Shown: positions 43,950-56,221, counted from the stretch's first letter. The stretch: 64,000 nt of DNA from Liquidambar formosana (GCA_039720395.1 CM077827.1:10640099-10704098); one strand, 5' to 3'. Numbers and translations: made by a program. The notes: a model not told the origin generated them from the letters alone.

Positions 43950-44380
43950 CATTCCAATTACCTTTTAACCAGTTGTATCCATTGTGCTTAATTTTTGTTT
44001 TGCTTTTTTTCCTTCTCATCAATCTCTCTGTCTAAATCCGAATAACTAAGGTAAATTACATTGTTGTTTTTGTTTATGCTTTCATTGTTTTCCTGTACTA
44101 TTTGCTTTCATTTGTTTTGTTTTATTTCCATACGTTTCCAAGAATTCTTTTTATGTAAATTTCCTTAAATATAATCTCTGTCAATTCTTGAATTTTTTTT
44201 TTTTTTTTGAAAGAAAGACTTTTGCTTTCGTTTTCTAGTTCATTTTGTTCTTTGATTTCTTAATTTGTGTTTTTTGATTGTGGGATTCAGTCTTCAAGGC
44301 TTCTGAAATATAAATTGTACTAGAAATGGGTTCTAGGGAAGAAAGAGTTCACTTTCTTGATGCTGTAGTTTGTCTGTGAA
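43950..44380. other. Spacer between the Gypsy-type element and the TOPLESS-like relic
   Basis: T-rich sequence with a homopolymer T run (about 44193-44208); no gene or element end was recognised. Confidence 0.3.
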
Positions 44381-44384
44381 TTTT

Positions 44385-44760
44385 AGGGAGATTGTGATAA
44401 GTGGTGAATGGGAAAAAGGCAGAGGAGTATCTCTGAGCATTCACAATGGCACGTGATAATCAACTCTCAAAAGTGATGTTCTTTTTAGTGAGAGGGAGAG
44501 ATGACATTGACCATTAAACAGGTATTCACATATAGTTGATAGAATTTAATTTCTTTCTTATGATTACCCCCTTTTTTTTTTTTTTTTATATAGTTGATGA
44601 ATTAGACTGCGTTTTTTTTTAATTGATAAATTTGTTTATCCTCTGTTTTGGTTGTTAAGACAATAAATATTCTTAATTAGTTAAATATAGGGTAAATAAA
44701 TATTTAAAATTTAAAATTTAAAATAAGGATGTAATGGTTAAACAATTGTTTTTTTCTTTT
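44385..44760 (+). pseudogene. TOPLESS-like CTLH exon relic with adjacent TIR fragment
   Basis: 44396-44515 reads GKKAEEYL, a stop, then AFTMARDNQLSKVMFFLVRG. This corresponds to GEWDEVEKYLSGFTKVDDNR.. in TOPLESS proteins and to 49576-49720 here. About 44655-44755 then matches the inner part of the terminal inverted repeat at 50712-50800. It is probably a deleted second copy of the Pack-MULE-like element at 47962-51185. Confidence 0.5.
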
Positions 44761-45583
44761 TTAAGATACAGACTTTTATAGATAGTATAGATATAGATAG
44801 ATAGAAATTTCTTATTCTTGGATTAAAAAATTACATTTATTTTTATTTTGTTGGTTTCTTGGTTTGGTTGGTCACTGATTTCAACCGTTTCTGATGAAGG
44901 CTCGAGCAAGAGTCAAAGATATTCTTCACAAGTCTCCACTACTATGCATGTCTCTTAGCCAATTTCTTATTCCTACTATGACTCCCAGCCATGGAAATTA
45001 TTTTGAACTATTGTGTTAAGCATCCATTATAATGACTTAAATCAACAAAAAGTAACAAATAACTGGATTTCCATGTTCTATATATATGAGAATTTATTAA
45101 TTTTCATATATATTTTATTGTTTGAGAAAAGGTTGTTAGTCTCTTAAAATTGCAAACGTATTATTAAAAAAAATTATTTAAAAGGCATATTCTTTATGCA
45201 AAATGATATAGAGGCCTAATGAGTAGGCCTAACGAGTTGGCCTACATCCATATAAGGAATTTTCTTATAAGTAGTTATCCCCACATCCCACGATTCTATG
45301 GATTCGTATCAATATAAATTACATAATTTGCTGAAATTCAAACTTTTTTCCTATTATTGTAGACGTCTCTTTCTTCCACAACCAGCCATTTATGCGTTTT
45401 ATTCCCATTATTGTAGCCCTTTCACCTTCTTCCACAAACCAGCCATTTCTGTGTTTATTTCTAAGCCAATCAAGTATGTGTGTAATGTTATGCTTTGCAG
45501 GGATTCAACTAGTTTGTTTATCATCATTTTTTCATGGTCATGATATGCTCTTTTTCGTTTGAATATTGATTAATAATACTGAC
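44761..45583. other. Spacer, nothing certain
   Basis: AT-rich with a GATA/TAGA tract (about 44783-44803). An open frame at 45298-45543 has no recognisable similarity and poor coding character. Confidence 0.3.
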
Positions 45584-45955
45584 CAGGGCTGGTCTTGAGT
45601 TTTTGAGGCCCTAGGCGAACTCCTAAAATAGGGACCTTTATACATATTCATACGCACAACAAAATTTATACGCAACAATTTTTTTTCCCTAATGCACACA
45701 AAATTTGGCTAAATATATGAGTACTAAAATTTGCTTATATAAATTAGATAAAAAATAAATCTTTATAAGCAGGGCCGGTCCTGAGTTTTTTGAGGCCTAG
45801 GCGAACTCCTAAAATAGGGCCCTTTATACATATTCACATGCACAACAAAATTTATACACAACAATTTTTTTTCCCTAATACACACAAAATTTGGCTAAAT
45901 ATATGAGTACTAAAATTTGCTTATATAAATTAGATAAAAAATAAATCTTTATAAG
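45584..45955. repeat. Tandem duplication of the hAT left end (2 x 186 bp)
   Basis: 45584-45769 and 45770-45955 are nearly identical, each starting CAGGGCYGG and ending TCTTTATAAG. Confidence 0.85.
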
Positions 45956-46087
45956 AACTATAAATAAATAAACTATGATCTTCTTCCTTTATAATTTAGA
46001 AAAAAATCACATATACAAGAAGAAGAAGAAAACAACAAAATTTAAAACTATAATACCAAAAAGAAATGAACCAACTATAGTAAAGTA

Positions 46088-46456
46088 TCACTTAAATATT
46101 ACTCTTCTCGCATTTTTAGCTGCAAAATCACTTATTAAGTTAGCATAATCAAACTTTTTTACCATATCATGTTCAATGGATAATATAACTAATCCGGTCA
46201 ATCTTTCCTGTGACATAGTGGAACGAAGGTAAGATTTGATCAACTTCAACTTTGAAAAACTTATTTTTGCAAATGTAACTGTAACTAGTATGATCAACAA
46301 TATTCTATAAGCAATCCAAGTATTTGGGAAATAATTGTTCATTTCTTTTAAATAAGTCAGTACTTCAATTGGCCTTTTTAGATCTGCTCGTAAAACTTTT
46401 TTTAAGACTTTAAATTCTAAAAATAAATCTCCCCCTATAATATCATAGTGCCCCAT
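46088..46456 (-). pseudogene. hAT transposase, C-terminal dimerisation region (truncated)
   Basis: 122 residues. The part NYFPNTWIAYRILLIILVTV, then FSKLKLIKSYLRSTMSQERL and ILSIEHD, is the hAT family dimerisation motif, where the usual form is ...ASAERSFSKLKLIK. The catalytic core and DNA-binding zinc finger are absent upstream within the element, so it cannot be an active transposase. The reading begins at an internal Met. Confidence 0.8.
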
Positions 46457-47021
46457 ATGTGTGTGTGTATATATATATATATATAGGAAAGAAAAAGTAT
46501 AGAAATTAATTAATTAAAGAGAGAATGGTTTGGAGATTTGGTGTACATGACTTTTTTGTCTGAGAGGTAATCAAATACTTTTAATCTTCCAAATAGAATT
46601 CTGATCTGATCTAATTAGGATGGAGGCTGTGAGAGGTTGAGAGCATTAAAAGAGGAAGAGAGGAAGAGGTTGGAGCTTGGAGGCTCGAGGTAAACTGACT
46701 ATAGGCGTTAGATTTGATCAGGATTTAGGGTTAAATGTTTTTTTTTTTTTTTTTTGGTTTTAGGCTTGAGTTGAGTAGATTATTTGGCTATTTAGGTTAT
46801 TGCATTTGGACTTGGCTTAGAAACTTAGGAATTATTTGGGGCCCTTAAACTTGGATAGGGCCTTTTCTCATCTAGTTAATAAAAAAAATGTTTTTTTTTT
46901 TTTTTTGGACTTATTACAAAGGTAACAACTAAGTTGGAGGTCCTTTATTTTTTGTCAAAATTTTGGGGCCTTAGGCAGTTGCCTGAGTGGCCTGACCTCA
47001 GGGCCAGCCTTGAATACGATA

Positions 47022-47300
47022 TAGATGCAATGTTGTTCAATTTTGAGAATAAGTTATCAAGTGACATAAAATGATATCAAGTTACTATGAAATTATTATG
47101 AACAAGTTATTATATAGATGCATGTTGTTCAATTATGAGAATAAGTTATCAAGTGGTATAAAATGATATCAAGTTACTATGAAATTGTTACGAACAAGTT
47201 ATTATATAGATGCATGTTGTTCAATTCTGAGAATAAGTTATTAAGTGACATAAAATAATATCAAGTTACTATAAATGACTATGTGATATCAAGTTATTAT
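47022..47300. repeat. ~92-bp tandem repeat, about 3 units
   Basis: TAGATGCATGTTGTTCAATT recurs at 47022, 47115 and 47207, followed in each unit by GAGAATAAGTTATCAAGTG and GATATCAAGTTACTATG. It starts only 10 bp beyond the hAT right end. Confidence 0.8.
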
Positions 47301-47961
47301 ACAACTTTAATTGAAGTTATTTAAATTAAGTTATTTTTCATTCACACTATGAAGGTGCTAACTGATTCCTAATGTCTTTTTCCCTGAAATAGAGAAGAAA
47401 CTTAACTTAATAAAACAGAGGAGAAACAAGAGAAAGAGGGACTCTCTGTTTTGGGAGGAGAATCAAGAGACCCTCTGGGTCTCTTAATAACTTGTGTTTG
47501 ATAACTTGTGTTTGATGGAGGAGAAACCAATGAACCAGAGAGAGAGGGGGAATCTGCAAATGATCATTTTCCCATGGAAGGTAATTTGTTTGAGGAAGGA
47601 AGAGACGTTTGGTTCGTGATTTTTGTGGTAAAAAATGATAAGGGGTTATTCAGTGATTGTAGGGGCAGATTTTGGGAGATTTAGGGGTTTTAGCTTATCT
47701 TTCCTTTTTTTTAAGAGACCAATAGAAAAACGCCACATTAGTAGGTCAATCTAGTAGGTCTATAGAGTAGTCTCATATAGAAGGACTCATTTTTTATATA
47801 ACAATCTTTAAATAAAAAAAAAATATTTAAAAGGTTTTTTTTTTTTTTTTTTTTTTTTTGGTTTTGGTTGAGATTTATGTAGGAATCTTGTAGGGCTTTT
47901 CATGCTACTTTAAGTTTTGATGATCCAACGAATTCTTTATTTTATATTTATTTACAAATCA
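47301..47961. other. Spacer before the Pack-MULE-like element
   Basis: No gene is recognised; a T-homopolymer (about 47837-47860) is followed by a degenerate copy of the TIR outer end (GTAGGAATCTTGTAGGGC). Confidence 0.3.
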
Positions 47962-48440
47962 AATAATCTAATGACTGAAAAAGGTCTTACAAGATCTCTA
48001 CAGAGGAAAAAAAAAACCTAAAAATAATTCATTTTCAAATAAAATGAGAGAAGGATATTTCAAAAGATACAAAAGATATACTACCTGAAATATATCATTT
48101 TCTAGATCTTTCTCATTTTCCAACTTTTGTAATAAATATATTCCCTTGCTGTCTTCTCTCTCAAGATTTCTCTTATGCCTTCCCTCCTTTATCCCGTAGT
48201 TCTCTCTCTAGATCTTTCCAATCACACCTCCATTCTTGATAAACTCTAGAAGCTTCAAAATTTGGTGCAAAACCAACTTCTAGAGTCGGCAACCAATAGC
48301 TATAAAAGGGGAAGTTGGGCTCCCATTTTGTGCATGAAGTGTGTAGCCTCAAGTTTTGATTGACCATTGCACCCTTATTTTAAATTTTAAATACTTATTT
48401 ATCCTTCATATTTAACCAATTAAGAATGTTTATTTTCCAG
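47962..48440. repeat. Left terminal inverted repeat
   Basis: 479 bp. It includes TCTAGAGTCGG and CACCTCCATTCTTGATAAAC, found inverted in the right repeat. Confidence 0.8.
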
Positions 48441-49009
48441 CAAAAAAGAAGTAAAAAAAGAAGAGAAAAAAGACAATGACATCTAATAAAAGGGTGTGTA
48501 ATGACGAAACAAGAACTATAGTATATCAAACTACCTTTTTTGATTTTGCAATTTTGAAGTATTTTCATTGCTTTTATAAACTGAATTCACAATATTGCTT
48601 CTTTTGAAAAAAAAAAGAAAAAAAGAAAAAGAAAAAAAAAGGTACTTCCAAAATGCTAATCCCAAATAAAACAGCAAGAAGAAAATCGAACATACATATG
48701 AATAGTTCAGTCCACTATAAAAACAGAGTTGGTGAAGAATTCAGATTTGTGAAATAGTGATTGGGGAAGATGAAGTGGGAAGATTAGAGAATTGTTGTTT
48801 CCCTCTTTCCTCTTGTCTAATTTTCTCTGCAAAAACATAGGATTTGTGTGGTTTTTTTTCCTCCCCCTCTTAAATGTGTTTGGGTGTAATTATGTGCAAT
48901 AGTCTTTGAGAGGATTATTTCCAAGATGCTAATGAAAAACGTGCTTCAAGGAATTTGAGGTATGAACAAAATGTTTTAGTTATCCACTACATAATTTTAT
49001 TTTAAATTT

Positions 49010-49180
49010 TCAGACTTTAATGATGATTCTACTTGCAAGATCAATTTGCAAGATGAGCTCACAGCAATGGTAAAGAAGAATCCTATGTTTTAAGATACAC
49101 TTATGTTTCCCGATATAGATCAATTAAGACTCTGGCGACTGACACATGATCTCACTAATCTCAATCTAGAACTAAAATAA
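49010..49180 (+). pseudogene. TOPLESS-like fragment 1 (CRA region)
   Basis: After an AG acceptor at 49013 the frame reads INLQDELTAMVKKNPMF, a stop, then DTLMFPDIDQLRLWRLTHDL. In TOPLESS this part reads about ...LVELKKLIEANPLFRDKL.FP.LK.SRLR.LINQSLN. It duplicates the position of the fragment at 50152-50290, so two partial copies lie in tandem. Confidence 0.55.
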
Positions 49181-49339
49181 AGAATTACCAAACTATATCA
49201 GTTTCCATTCTTTATTTTATTTTTATTTCATTGAATATACAGATGAGTTCTATTAATATGCTTTCAATGATTGAAGTTTGTAATCTTAATTTGATCTTTT
49301 GTGTTTTCTTGTTTTGGACTCATTTTTTTAAAGATTCTT

Positions 49340-50515
49340 TCTTTACTACCATTGTTTCGCTAAAGAGAGAAATTATATTCATAATACTTCAATTTCTTTA
49401 TGAAGAAAAACTAGAGAAGAGACTTTATGAGTATGTTACTTTTTAAAATTCTTTAAATCTTTGGCTTTCTTCAATTGTCCTCTGATTGATTTCAATTTTT
49501 TTCCCCTCATGAAGATTGAAGAAAGAATAACAAATCTTCTTCAGTAGGGTGTATTTTGAGCAGTGTTTATTCTAGGGTGAATGGGATAACTTAGAGACGT
49601 ACTTCTCAACATTCACAAAAGTTGATGATAATCAGTTCTCAGCGGCGATATTCTCTCTGATACAAAAGCAGAAATTCTTTAAAGCCTTGGAAATGTTGGT
49701 TCTAGATTCAGTTTTAGAGCAGCTGTATATTGATAATTTCTCTTTACATTCTACTTGGTTCTTGAGAGACCAAAGAAAAAGAAAAGATTTAGAATACATT
49801 TTTATTCGTTATTCTTCTTCCCAACATAAGGGAAAAATCAATCAACTCAGCCAGCCTTGTAAAATTACATGTATTAGATGAGTTTAATTACTTGAGGACC
49901 AAAACCCAGATAGAGAAATGAAAGTGTGATTGTTTTTCCTACAATAAAAGCACTGAATTTTTATTTATTTATTTATTTTTATTTTTTTTACAATGGTTTG
50001 AAAGTCTTCAAGGATTTTGAGGATTACCGTAATGCCATCCACGAACTTGTAGATCTCATTCTTCCGAATAACTGTATTTTTAAATAATAAAAAAATATTA
50101 TTGGTAAATTTTTGTAATTAGTTATATATTCGTATACTCAAAATTTTCAGAATCTAAAGAAGATTTTACCTATAGGTTGAGCGAGTTTGTACCTGATACT
50201 GTTGATACAAAGTATGCAAGGGCCAATTTGATTGCTACTATTAAAAGCCTAGTTATGGGAAATCCTAGTTTGCAAGGTAAACTCAAGTTTCCTTGTAGGG
50301 AAACAAGAGAATAATTAGAACTAATCAAACACAACTAAGCCAAATGAGAGACCTTGTTATTGTTTTATATGCCATTCAAATGGTTGATGGAATTGCAGTG
50401 TATGTTGCAATTTGTAATCAATAGAGAAAGATGCCATTGAGAAATTGAAAGAGATCAAAGAACCATCAGAATGCAGCACACTAGTGCTCCCTGATGATTT
50501 ATTAGCTGGAAGGGT
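49340..50515 (+). pseudogene. TOPLESS-like fragment 2 (LisH, CTLH, CRA and WD40-linker pieces)
   Basis: Pieces in order: LKREIIFIILQFLYEEKLEK (about 49360-49425; TOPLESS SRELVFLILQFLDEEKFKE); GEWDNLETYFSTFTKVDDNQ and FSAAIFSLIQKQKFFKALE (49576-49695); LKVFKDFEDYRNAIHELVDL (about 49997-50060); YARANLIATIKSLVMGNPSL and QGKLKFP (about 50210-50300); and IEKLKEIKEPSECSTLVLPD (about 50436-50500), matching the ..LTEI.EPSQCRSLRLP.. segment before the second WD40 part. TOPLESS co-repressors bind EAR motifs with this N-terminal domain. Stops, missing exons and lost splice sites make it non-functional as a full protein. This is homology by eye; another CTLH-family gene is less likely. Confidence 0.65.
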
Positions 50516-50711
50516 ATGGGTCTATTGTGATAAATTATCAAATGCACAAATATTTTCTATGTAAATTTCTTTAGCAAGTCACAGTTGTTGAGTCGAGATA
50601 ATTGTTTTAATGCGAGACGAATCTCAATATTTGTTTTCACTTTTGATTTGATGAAACCATGAGGTCAAGCATTTTATTGGATGTCATCATCTTTTCTTCT
50701 CTCTTTTTTTC

Positions 50712-51185
50712 CTGGAAAATAAACATTCTTATTTGGTTAAATATGAAGGGTAAATAACTCTTTAAATTTTAAAATAAGGGTGTAATGGTCAATCAAAACC
50801 TAAGGCTACACACTTTATGCACAAAATGGGAGCCCATCTTCCCCTCTTATAGTTGTTGGTTACCGACTCTAGAAGTTGGTTCTCCACCCAATTTTGAAGC
50901 TTCTAGAGTTTATCAAGAATGGAGGTGTGATTAGGAAAGATCTAGAGAGAGATTCTGGCATGAAGGAGAGAAGGCAGAAGAGAAATCTTGAGAGAGAAGA
51001 CAGCAAGGGAATATATTTACTACAAAAGATGGAAAATGAGAAAGATCTAGAAAATAATATATTTTGGTAGTATATCTTTTGTATCTTTTGAAATATTTTT
51101 CTCTCATTTTATTTGAAAATGAATTATTTTTAGGTTTTTTTCTCTGTAGAGATCTTGTAAGATCTTTTTTAGTCATTAGATTATT
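50712..51185. repeat. Right terminal inverted repeat
   Basis: 474 bp, the inverse of 47962-48440 with scattered substitutions and small indels. Confidence 0.8.
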
Positions 51186-53165
51186 GGTTGTTTGGGCTCT
51201 AATCCAAATAGATGGACCTAGGCAGTAATAGGTCCCTTTACTAAAACACTTCTAGCCATGGGTACACTCTATCAGTAGGATGACCAAATTGCCCCTCTAA
51301 TATATCAAATATCAACCAAAAAAATCCAACAAGTCATTCCTGTCAAACACAGGATGATGTTAAAGCACAGAAATCTCATTAAGATCCCCCTGCAAAATCT
51401 TGATTGATTCACCATGTGAATCTGTAATTGTATATTTCAAAATAAACGAGAACTCCCACGCTCACATTGATTTTGCAATTTCATCGAAAGTGAGAATAGT
51501 TAAGGTCGAGAAGCACCGTCGTGTAGCTGTTCGAGTTTTGTTTCGAAAGTGGTTCGTCTCACAATAACAACCCGAGATGATGGCTCAAAAAGCGTAAAAT
51601 TTCACCTTTCTCTTGTGGTTGTGTTTGTGGATTAACAATTTTGATTGATTTGTTTTCAAAGGGCAATAAAGACTTTCTTCCGTGTAACTAAATCTAGGGT
51701 TTTTTTCTTTAATTGATGTGATGGATCGTGGGTTTGTAATGGATGAAGGGTTCAGATAGAAAATTTATTTTTAAAATCAGAATGATTCATAGTCTCATGT
51801 ATTTAGGTCGAAAATTTACTTTCAAAATTGGGGATTTTAACATTATAAGGGTGGGTTAAGAGCTTGAATGGAAAATTAGTTACTTAGGAATTTGTTACAT
51901 GCAACTAGTTCTGAAAGGGTGCTTATAAAAGTAGGTGATGGCACATCGAAACATCGCATGTACTGTAAGTTGAAAATTTACATTAAAATTCGGCGGTTTG
52001 GCATTATATATGTGGATTAAGAAATTGAATCTCTGAAAACTAGTTATTTGGGACTTAGTTATGTGCAGTAAAGTTTGCAGTTACACTTACAAATCAGTTT
52101 ATGTACCTGTAGGAATATATATTTTTCTCTATTTTTGGTTAATACATATTTGTTAAATGTATGTGATTGCTATGCGGTGTTGCCACGTATAACTATTTGT
52201 TTGTTTTGTATGTGATTGAGAAAAATTATGTGTTACTATGTGTTTATAGCAATGTAACTTATGATAACCATAATTTGTGGACTTTCATGTAACTAAATAT
52301 CATTACATGTACTTATGTATGAGATGTGATTCTAAAAGGGGGTTCATAGTAACTATTTGTTTATTTTATATGTGATTGAAAAAAGGTTACATGTTATTTT
52401 GTGTTTATAGCAATGTAACTGTGATAACCATAATTTGTGGCTTTTATGTAACTAAATATCATTACATGTACCAGGGGGTTATATATGAGATGTGATTCTA
52501 AAATGGGGTTCATGTAACTTATTATTAAAGAATGAAACTATGTATATTTGATTGTCTTATCAGTGACTTGTGACTGATATATGTGCAACAATGAATGGAA
52601 CTAGTTATGCTTAACAATTGTGAAGGGATGTATATGATTATAGTTAGTAGAATGTAATTATGAAATTATTATCCGTTTTAATTGTTTAAACTTATGGCAT
52701 GACATGCTGTTTGTAATTTAAAAATGTCATGTCCCTATGTGTTTGTAGGCATGCCACTATGATCGTGGATGAAATGTGAATTTAAAAAGGGGTGCATGTA
52801 ACTAATTAATAGTGAATAAAAATATGTACGCATAATCGTTTTAATAGTGAATTGAAAAGATGTATGTGATTGTAGTTAATGACTTGTAACTATTAATATC
52901 CAATCGGTGAATGGAACTGGTTGTGCCTAACAATATTGAAGAGATGTATGTGATTATAATTAGTGAGATGTAATTGTCAAATTATTTTCCTTCTTAATTG
53001 TTTACAAACATGCCATGACATGGTATTTAATTGTACTTTAATAGTTACATGCTAGTTAGATAGTGACTTGACAGATTTATTTGTCATTTTAATATATACA
53101 TATGTAGCCTATATATGAGTTAGTGAGTTCGGTTGGTAACTTGATGTATGTTATGATATTTGTAG
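51186..53165. other. Sequence upstream of the decayed transposon-type gene
   Basis: No reading frame is recognised except short fragments. ATG-rich, GT/AT-rich sequence with internal near-repeats (GTATGTGATTG, CATGTAACT) dominates, including one clear tandem duplication. Confidence 0.3.
52191..52510. repeat. 160-bp tandem duplication
   Basis: AACTATTTGTTTRTTTTRTATGTGATTG starts both units (52191 and 52351). Both units also share TTTATAGCAATGTAACT, GATAACCATAATTTGTGG and ATGAGATGTGATTCTAAAA. Confidence 0.8.
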
Positions 53166-53169
53166 GTAA

Positions 53170-55920
53170 GTGTCTAATTTTTTTTTTTTGGCATAGAGAT
53201 TGCAAGAAAAAGCCCGTATACACGAAGTTAGCAAAGTGAAAGAAGCGTCGTCATCTGAGAAGAAAATAATCAAAAAAGAAAAGGAGTTGGTGACAGCATA
53301 GCGGAATCGTGGAGGTCACAAAATTCAATTTAGGTCAAATTTGTATGCGATAGGTATGCTGATTAGCAAGTTGAAGTTGCGAAGAGCCACATTATAGAGT
53401 CGAAGAAAACACCCTGTTGGTGTATTTTTATGCTTTTATATCGAATAAGTTGTAATCTATGGCCACCAAAAAAAAAAAAAAAAAGTAGTGATGATAATGT
53501 CATTAAGGTGTTGTGATGTTTCGATGTAAGAACTAAAAAGTTTTGATTGGGGGAAAGCACGTACAATTCGTAAGCAATGATATTTCTTTGATATTTGGTA
53601 TTCCAGTTGGCCAAGAGCACATAAGTTTTAATCCAACAAAGAATCCAATGACTCTTTTTGTTTTGAGAAAATTTCGAAATAAAGATAAAATAGCCAGACT
53701 AATGATTGAAAAATAAGTAATGAAAACTGACAGAGGCAATAGAGCGGTTGATTTTGAGGACTTGGCCAAGCTTTAGATGTTGCTTTTGTGTGTTACTCCT
53801 TTTTTTTTTTTTTTTTTCCTATAGGGTCACACTATTGGGTGGAGCATCCTCAAGTCCGTTGAAGACTTGGATAGGGTAAAGGAATATAAATGGCTTGAAA
53901 CGATACAGATAACACTGATGTCATTCATTGAGCAAAACATTAATAGCTTTGAGGACGTGACGGGTTGTGTAATGACATTACTGGTATGTATTGCACTTGT
54001 TTAATGTTTTGATTGTATTTATTTGTTTATGGTGTTGACAATTTATATTTGTTCATATAATGTTAAAGTATTGGCTATGTGAACACTTAATGATAATAGA
54101 AGGTGATGGAAAGTACATATGTCCAAGGTTCGTCAAATGGCATTTTAGGAAACTTTCCATGGCTTTGAAGGATAAAGTCATACGATTAACACCAACAGAT
54201 GAGGTTAGTATTCATACATATAATTAATTGATAAAGGTTGAATAATAACATAATAAATATTACAAGTGTGACTTTTTAAGTATTTTGGTTATATTTTTGA
54301 AACTGTTACTGTGGACATTTGAATATTTTTTTCCCCAATTAATACTATTTATATGCAAGCAACTGTTCAAGAGTGAGGAAGTGTAATACGTTTTCATGGA
54401 TTTTGTTTGTATGATTTTTTAAGAGGAAACAATTTGATACGTTTGCAAGTAAATGAGGGTGGGCTTGAGATGAATGAAATAGAAGTAGAATTGATTGGGA
54501 TTAATGGCACAAATTGTGTCAACCTAGGAGATAATGAATTAAGTGCAGAAGGAACAAACAACAGGATTGGTAGCAGCATGAATTGTGATGATTTTATGAA
54601 GAAAAAAATGATGAAGAAAATGTAGACGACGTAGTTGAACCTCAAGAATATAGCAGTTAAAAGTTTCATTAAGTGAGGGGAGAAAGGTGTTGTGAGCATT
54701 CGGACGAGGATTTGGGAATTTTCTCATTGAAACTGAATTTAGGGTGATGATGAGGAGTATGGAGAAGACATTGAGGGTGAGAAACACTATAAAATAGGGC
54801 CTAAATTTGGGGTTAGTGATGAATCAGGTGGCAAGCAACAAGGATTTGAAGATCTGGGCAGGGAAAAACAAGTGAAAGATGTAAGTGTAACTGTGTGAGA
54901 ACGTTACAGTGAACACTCTTTTGCTTTTTGTGTAAAACTATTGCACATGATTGTTATGAGGGGTATTTTTTTTTCTTAAGGAAAAAAAACATAAACAACA
55001 TGCAAAATGTTTTCTTTTATTTTTAAGTTAATTTATTGTAGATACTATTGATGCTTATATAAGTAATGCCTATTCTTAATGATGTAACTACAATGAGAAT
55101 GGGGTAACTGATTTATTTAGTGGATGAACACTGACATAAGTGCTTGGTAGTTGAATGTTAAATTGTTCAATTTGTTCTTTTAGTTACATGATATTATTAG
55201 TTTTGCAAGAGTATAATGTAGTAATTTGTGCATTCGGACATTACAACATATTTTGTAATTGTTTCTTTAAATTTCTATATGAATATAACTAATTAAGATA
55301 CTTAAAATGTAACTTTTTCATGTAGGGGCTAAAGAAGGAGATCAATGATGAGTGCGATATGAAGGACATGGATATTTTTCGAGCCCAAATTAAGGAAAAT
55401 GTGAGAGCTGAATACGAAGATAGGATTTATAGTTTGAAGATGACCGTTGGTGTGTTGCAAAAAAATTGTGGTAAAAAGACCAAGAAATTCTCGATCTACA
55501 TGCCGAAATTGGGATGCAAGAGGAGGAAATTATATTGCACAAAATTCGTTAGGTGACCTAGCATTTTAGGGATGGAGTGCCTGAGGTGATGTACTTTGGT
55601 GCGATAAAACATGAAATACAAGGAAAAGAAGGGCATGCCGACTTGTCACTGTTGAGAAGAAAGGTGATTAAGTTGGAGGCACAGAATAGTTTCCTTGTAA
55701 AAAAAAAGGTTGAAATCTCAAACTTGAGTGTTGAGATTAATTGCAGGATAGAGAAACAAATTGAGAAAAGTGCTTGTGATTGAAAGCTTGAAGGTAGTGA
55801 TGCAAGCAGTTGAACAAAAAATATGCTAAAATAAAGGCTCTAAAGGCAGCTAATGGGGATCTGTGTGAATAGCTTCAATAGTTGGATGTGTATAGGACAT
55901 CGTCTAGAAAAAAAATGGAG
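53170..55920 (+). pseudogene. Decayed intron-containing gene, DUF1985/Ulp1-type transposon-associated protein (tentative)
   Basis: Exon-like pieces: 53330-53420 (AIGMLISKLKLRRATL); 53581-53790 (ISLIFGIPVGQEHISF, then TLFVLRKFRNKDKIARLMIE, with two stops); 53826-53983 (GHTIGWSILKSVEDLDRVKE, YKWLETIQITLMSFIEQNIN, VTGCVMTLL), followed by a GTATGT donor; 54069-54204 (YWLCEHLMIIEGDGKYICPR, FVKWHFRKLSMALKDKVIRL), followed by GTTAGT; then an acidic region (about 54740-54880) and a charged coiled coil (55327-55780). The pattern recalls plant proteins with a mobile-element DUF1985-like domain, often linked to Ulp1 proteases in MULEs. No protease part is seen. It is cut at 56222 by the IAA29 fragment. 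Confidence 0.4.
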
Positions 55921-56221
55921 AAAATGATGGGGGCTGTTTGCATGATAAAGTGTCAGCCGAGAGGCCGTGCGAGAATGTTGAACGGTTAATGATTACTCGA
56001 ATGAAAGCGAGGAATAGAACTGAAAAAAGGATGAAAGATTTCACATATGAAAAGAAAAGGTAGCCAACAAAAGTTGTTAAGATAAAAAAAAAGATGGTAC
56101 TTTGGTTGATTAAAAGCAACCTTACAAAAGAAGTTGGAAAGGAAAGGAAAAGTGTGAGGACTCTGATTTTGCAGAATCTGACAAGGAGCAACTTAATGCA
56201 CCAAAAATTGAACATGTCCTG

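Larger units (their letters stand above)
45584..47012 (-). mobile_element. hAT transposon relic with transposase C-terminus
   Basis: The left end CAGGGCTGGTCTTGAG and the inverted right end CAAGGCTGGCCCTGAG form terminal inverted repeats. Flanks share AATAC (AATACTGAC left, AATACGAT right), a decayed 8-bp duplication at best. The left 186 bp is present twice in tandem. It is the coding relative of the elements at 22318-22995 and 61762-63025. Confidence 0.7.
47962..51185 (+). mobile_element. Pack-MULE-like element carrying TOPLESS gene fragments
   Basis: The long terminal inverted repeats 47962-48440 and 50712-51185 (479 and 474 bp) are clearly similar over their length, for example AATAATCTAATGACT at both outer ends and CTGGAAAATAAACATTC at both inner ends. 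Between them are fragments in plus orientation that match successive parts of the TOPLESS N-terminal domain, separated by intron-like sequence. No transposase is present. Long TIRs plus captured gene pieces define a Pack-MULE, but no 9-bp target duplication could be seen, so the superfamily is inferred. Confidence 0.7.

Noticed and set aside
47962..51185. 9-bp Mutator target duplication
   Set aside because: The bases outside the inverted repeats (TACAAATCA and GGTTGTTTG) do not match, so the duplication could not be claimed.
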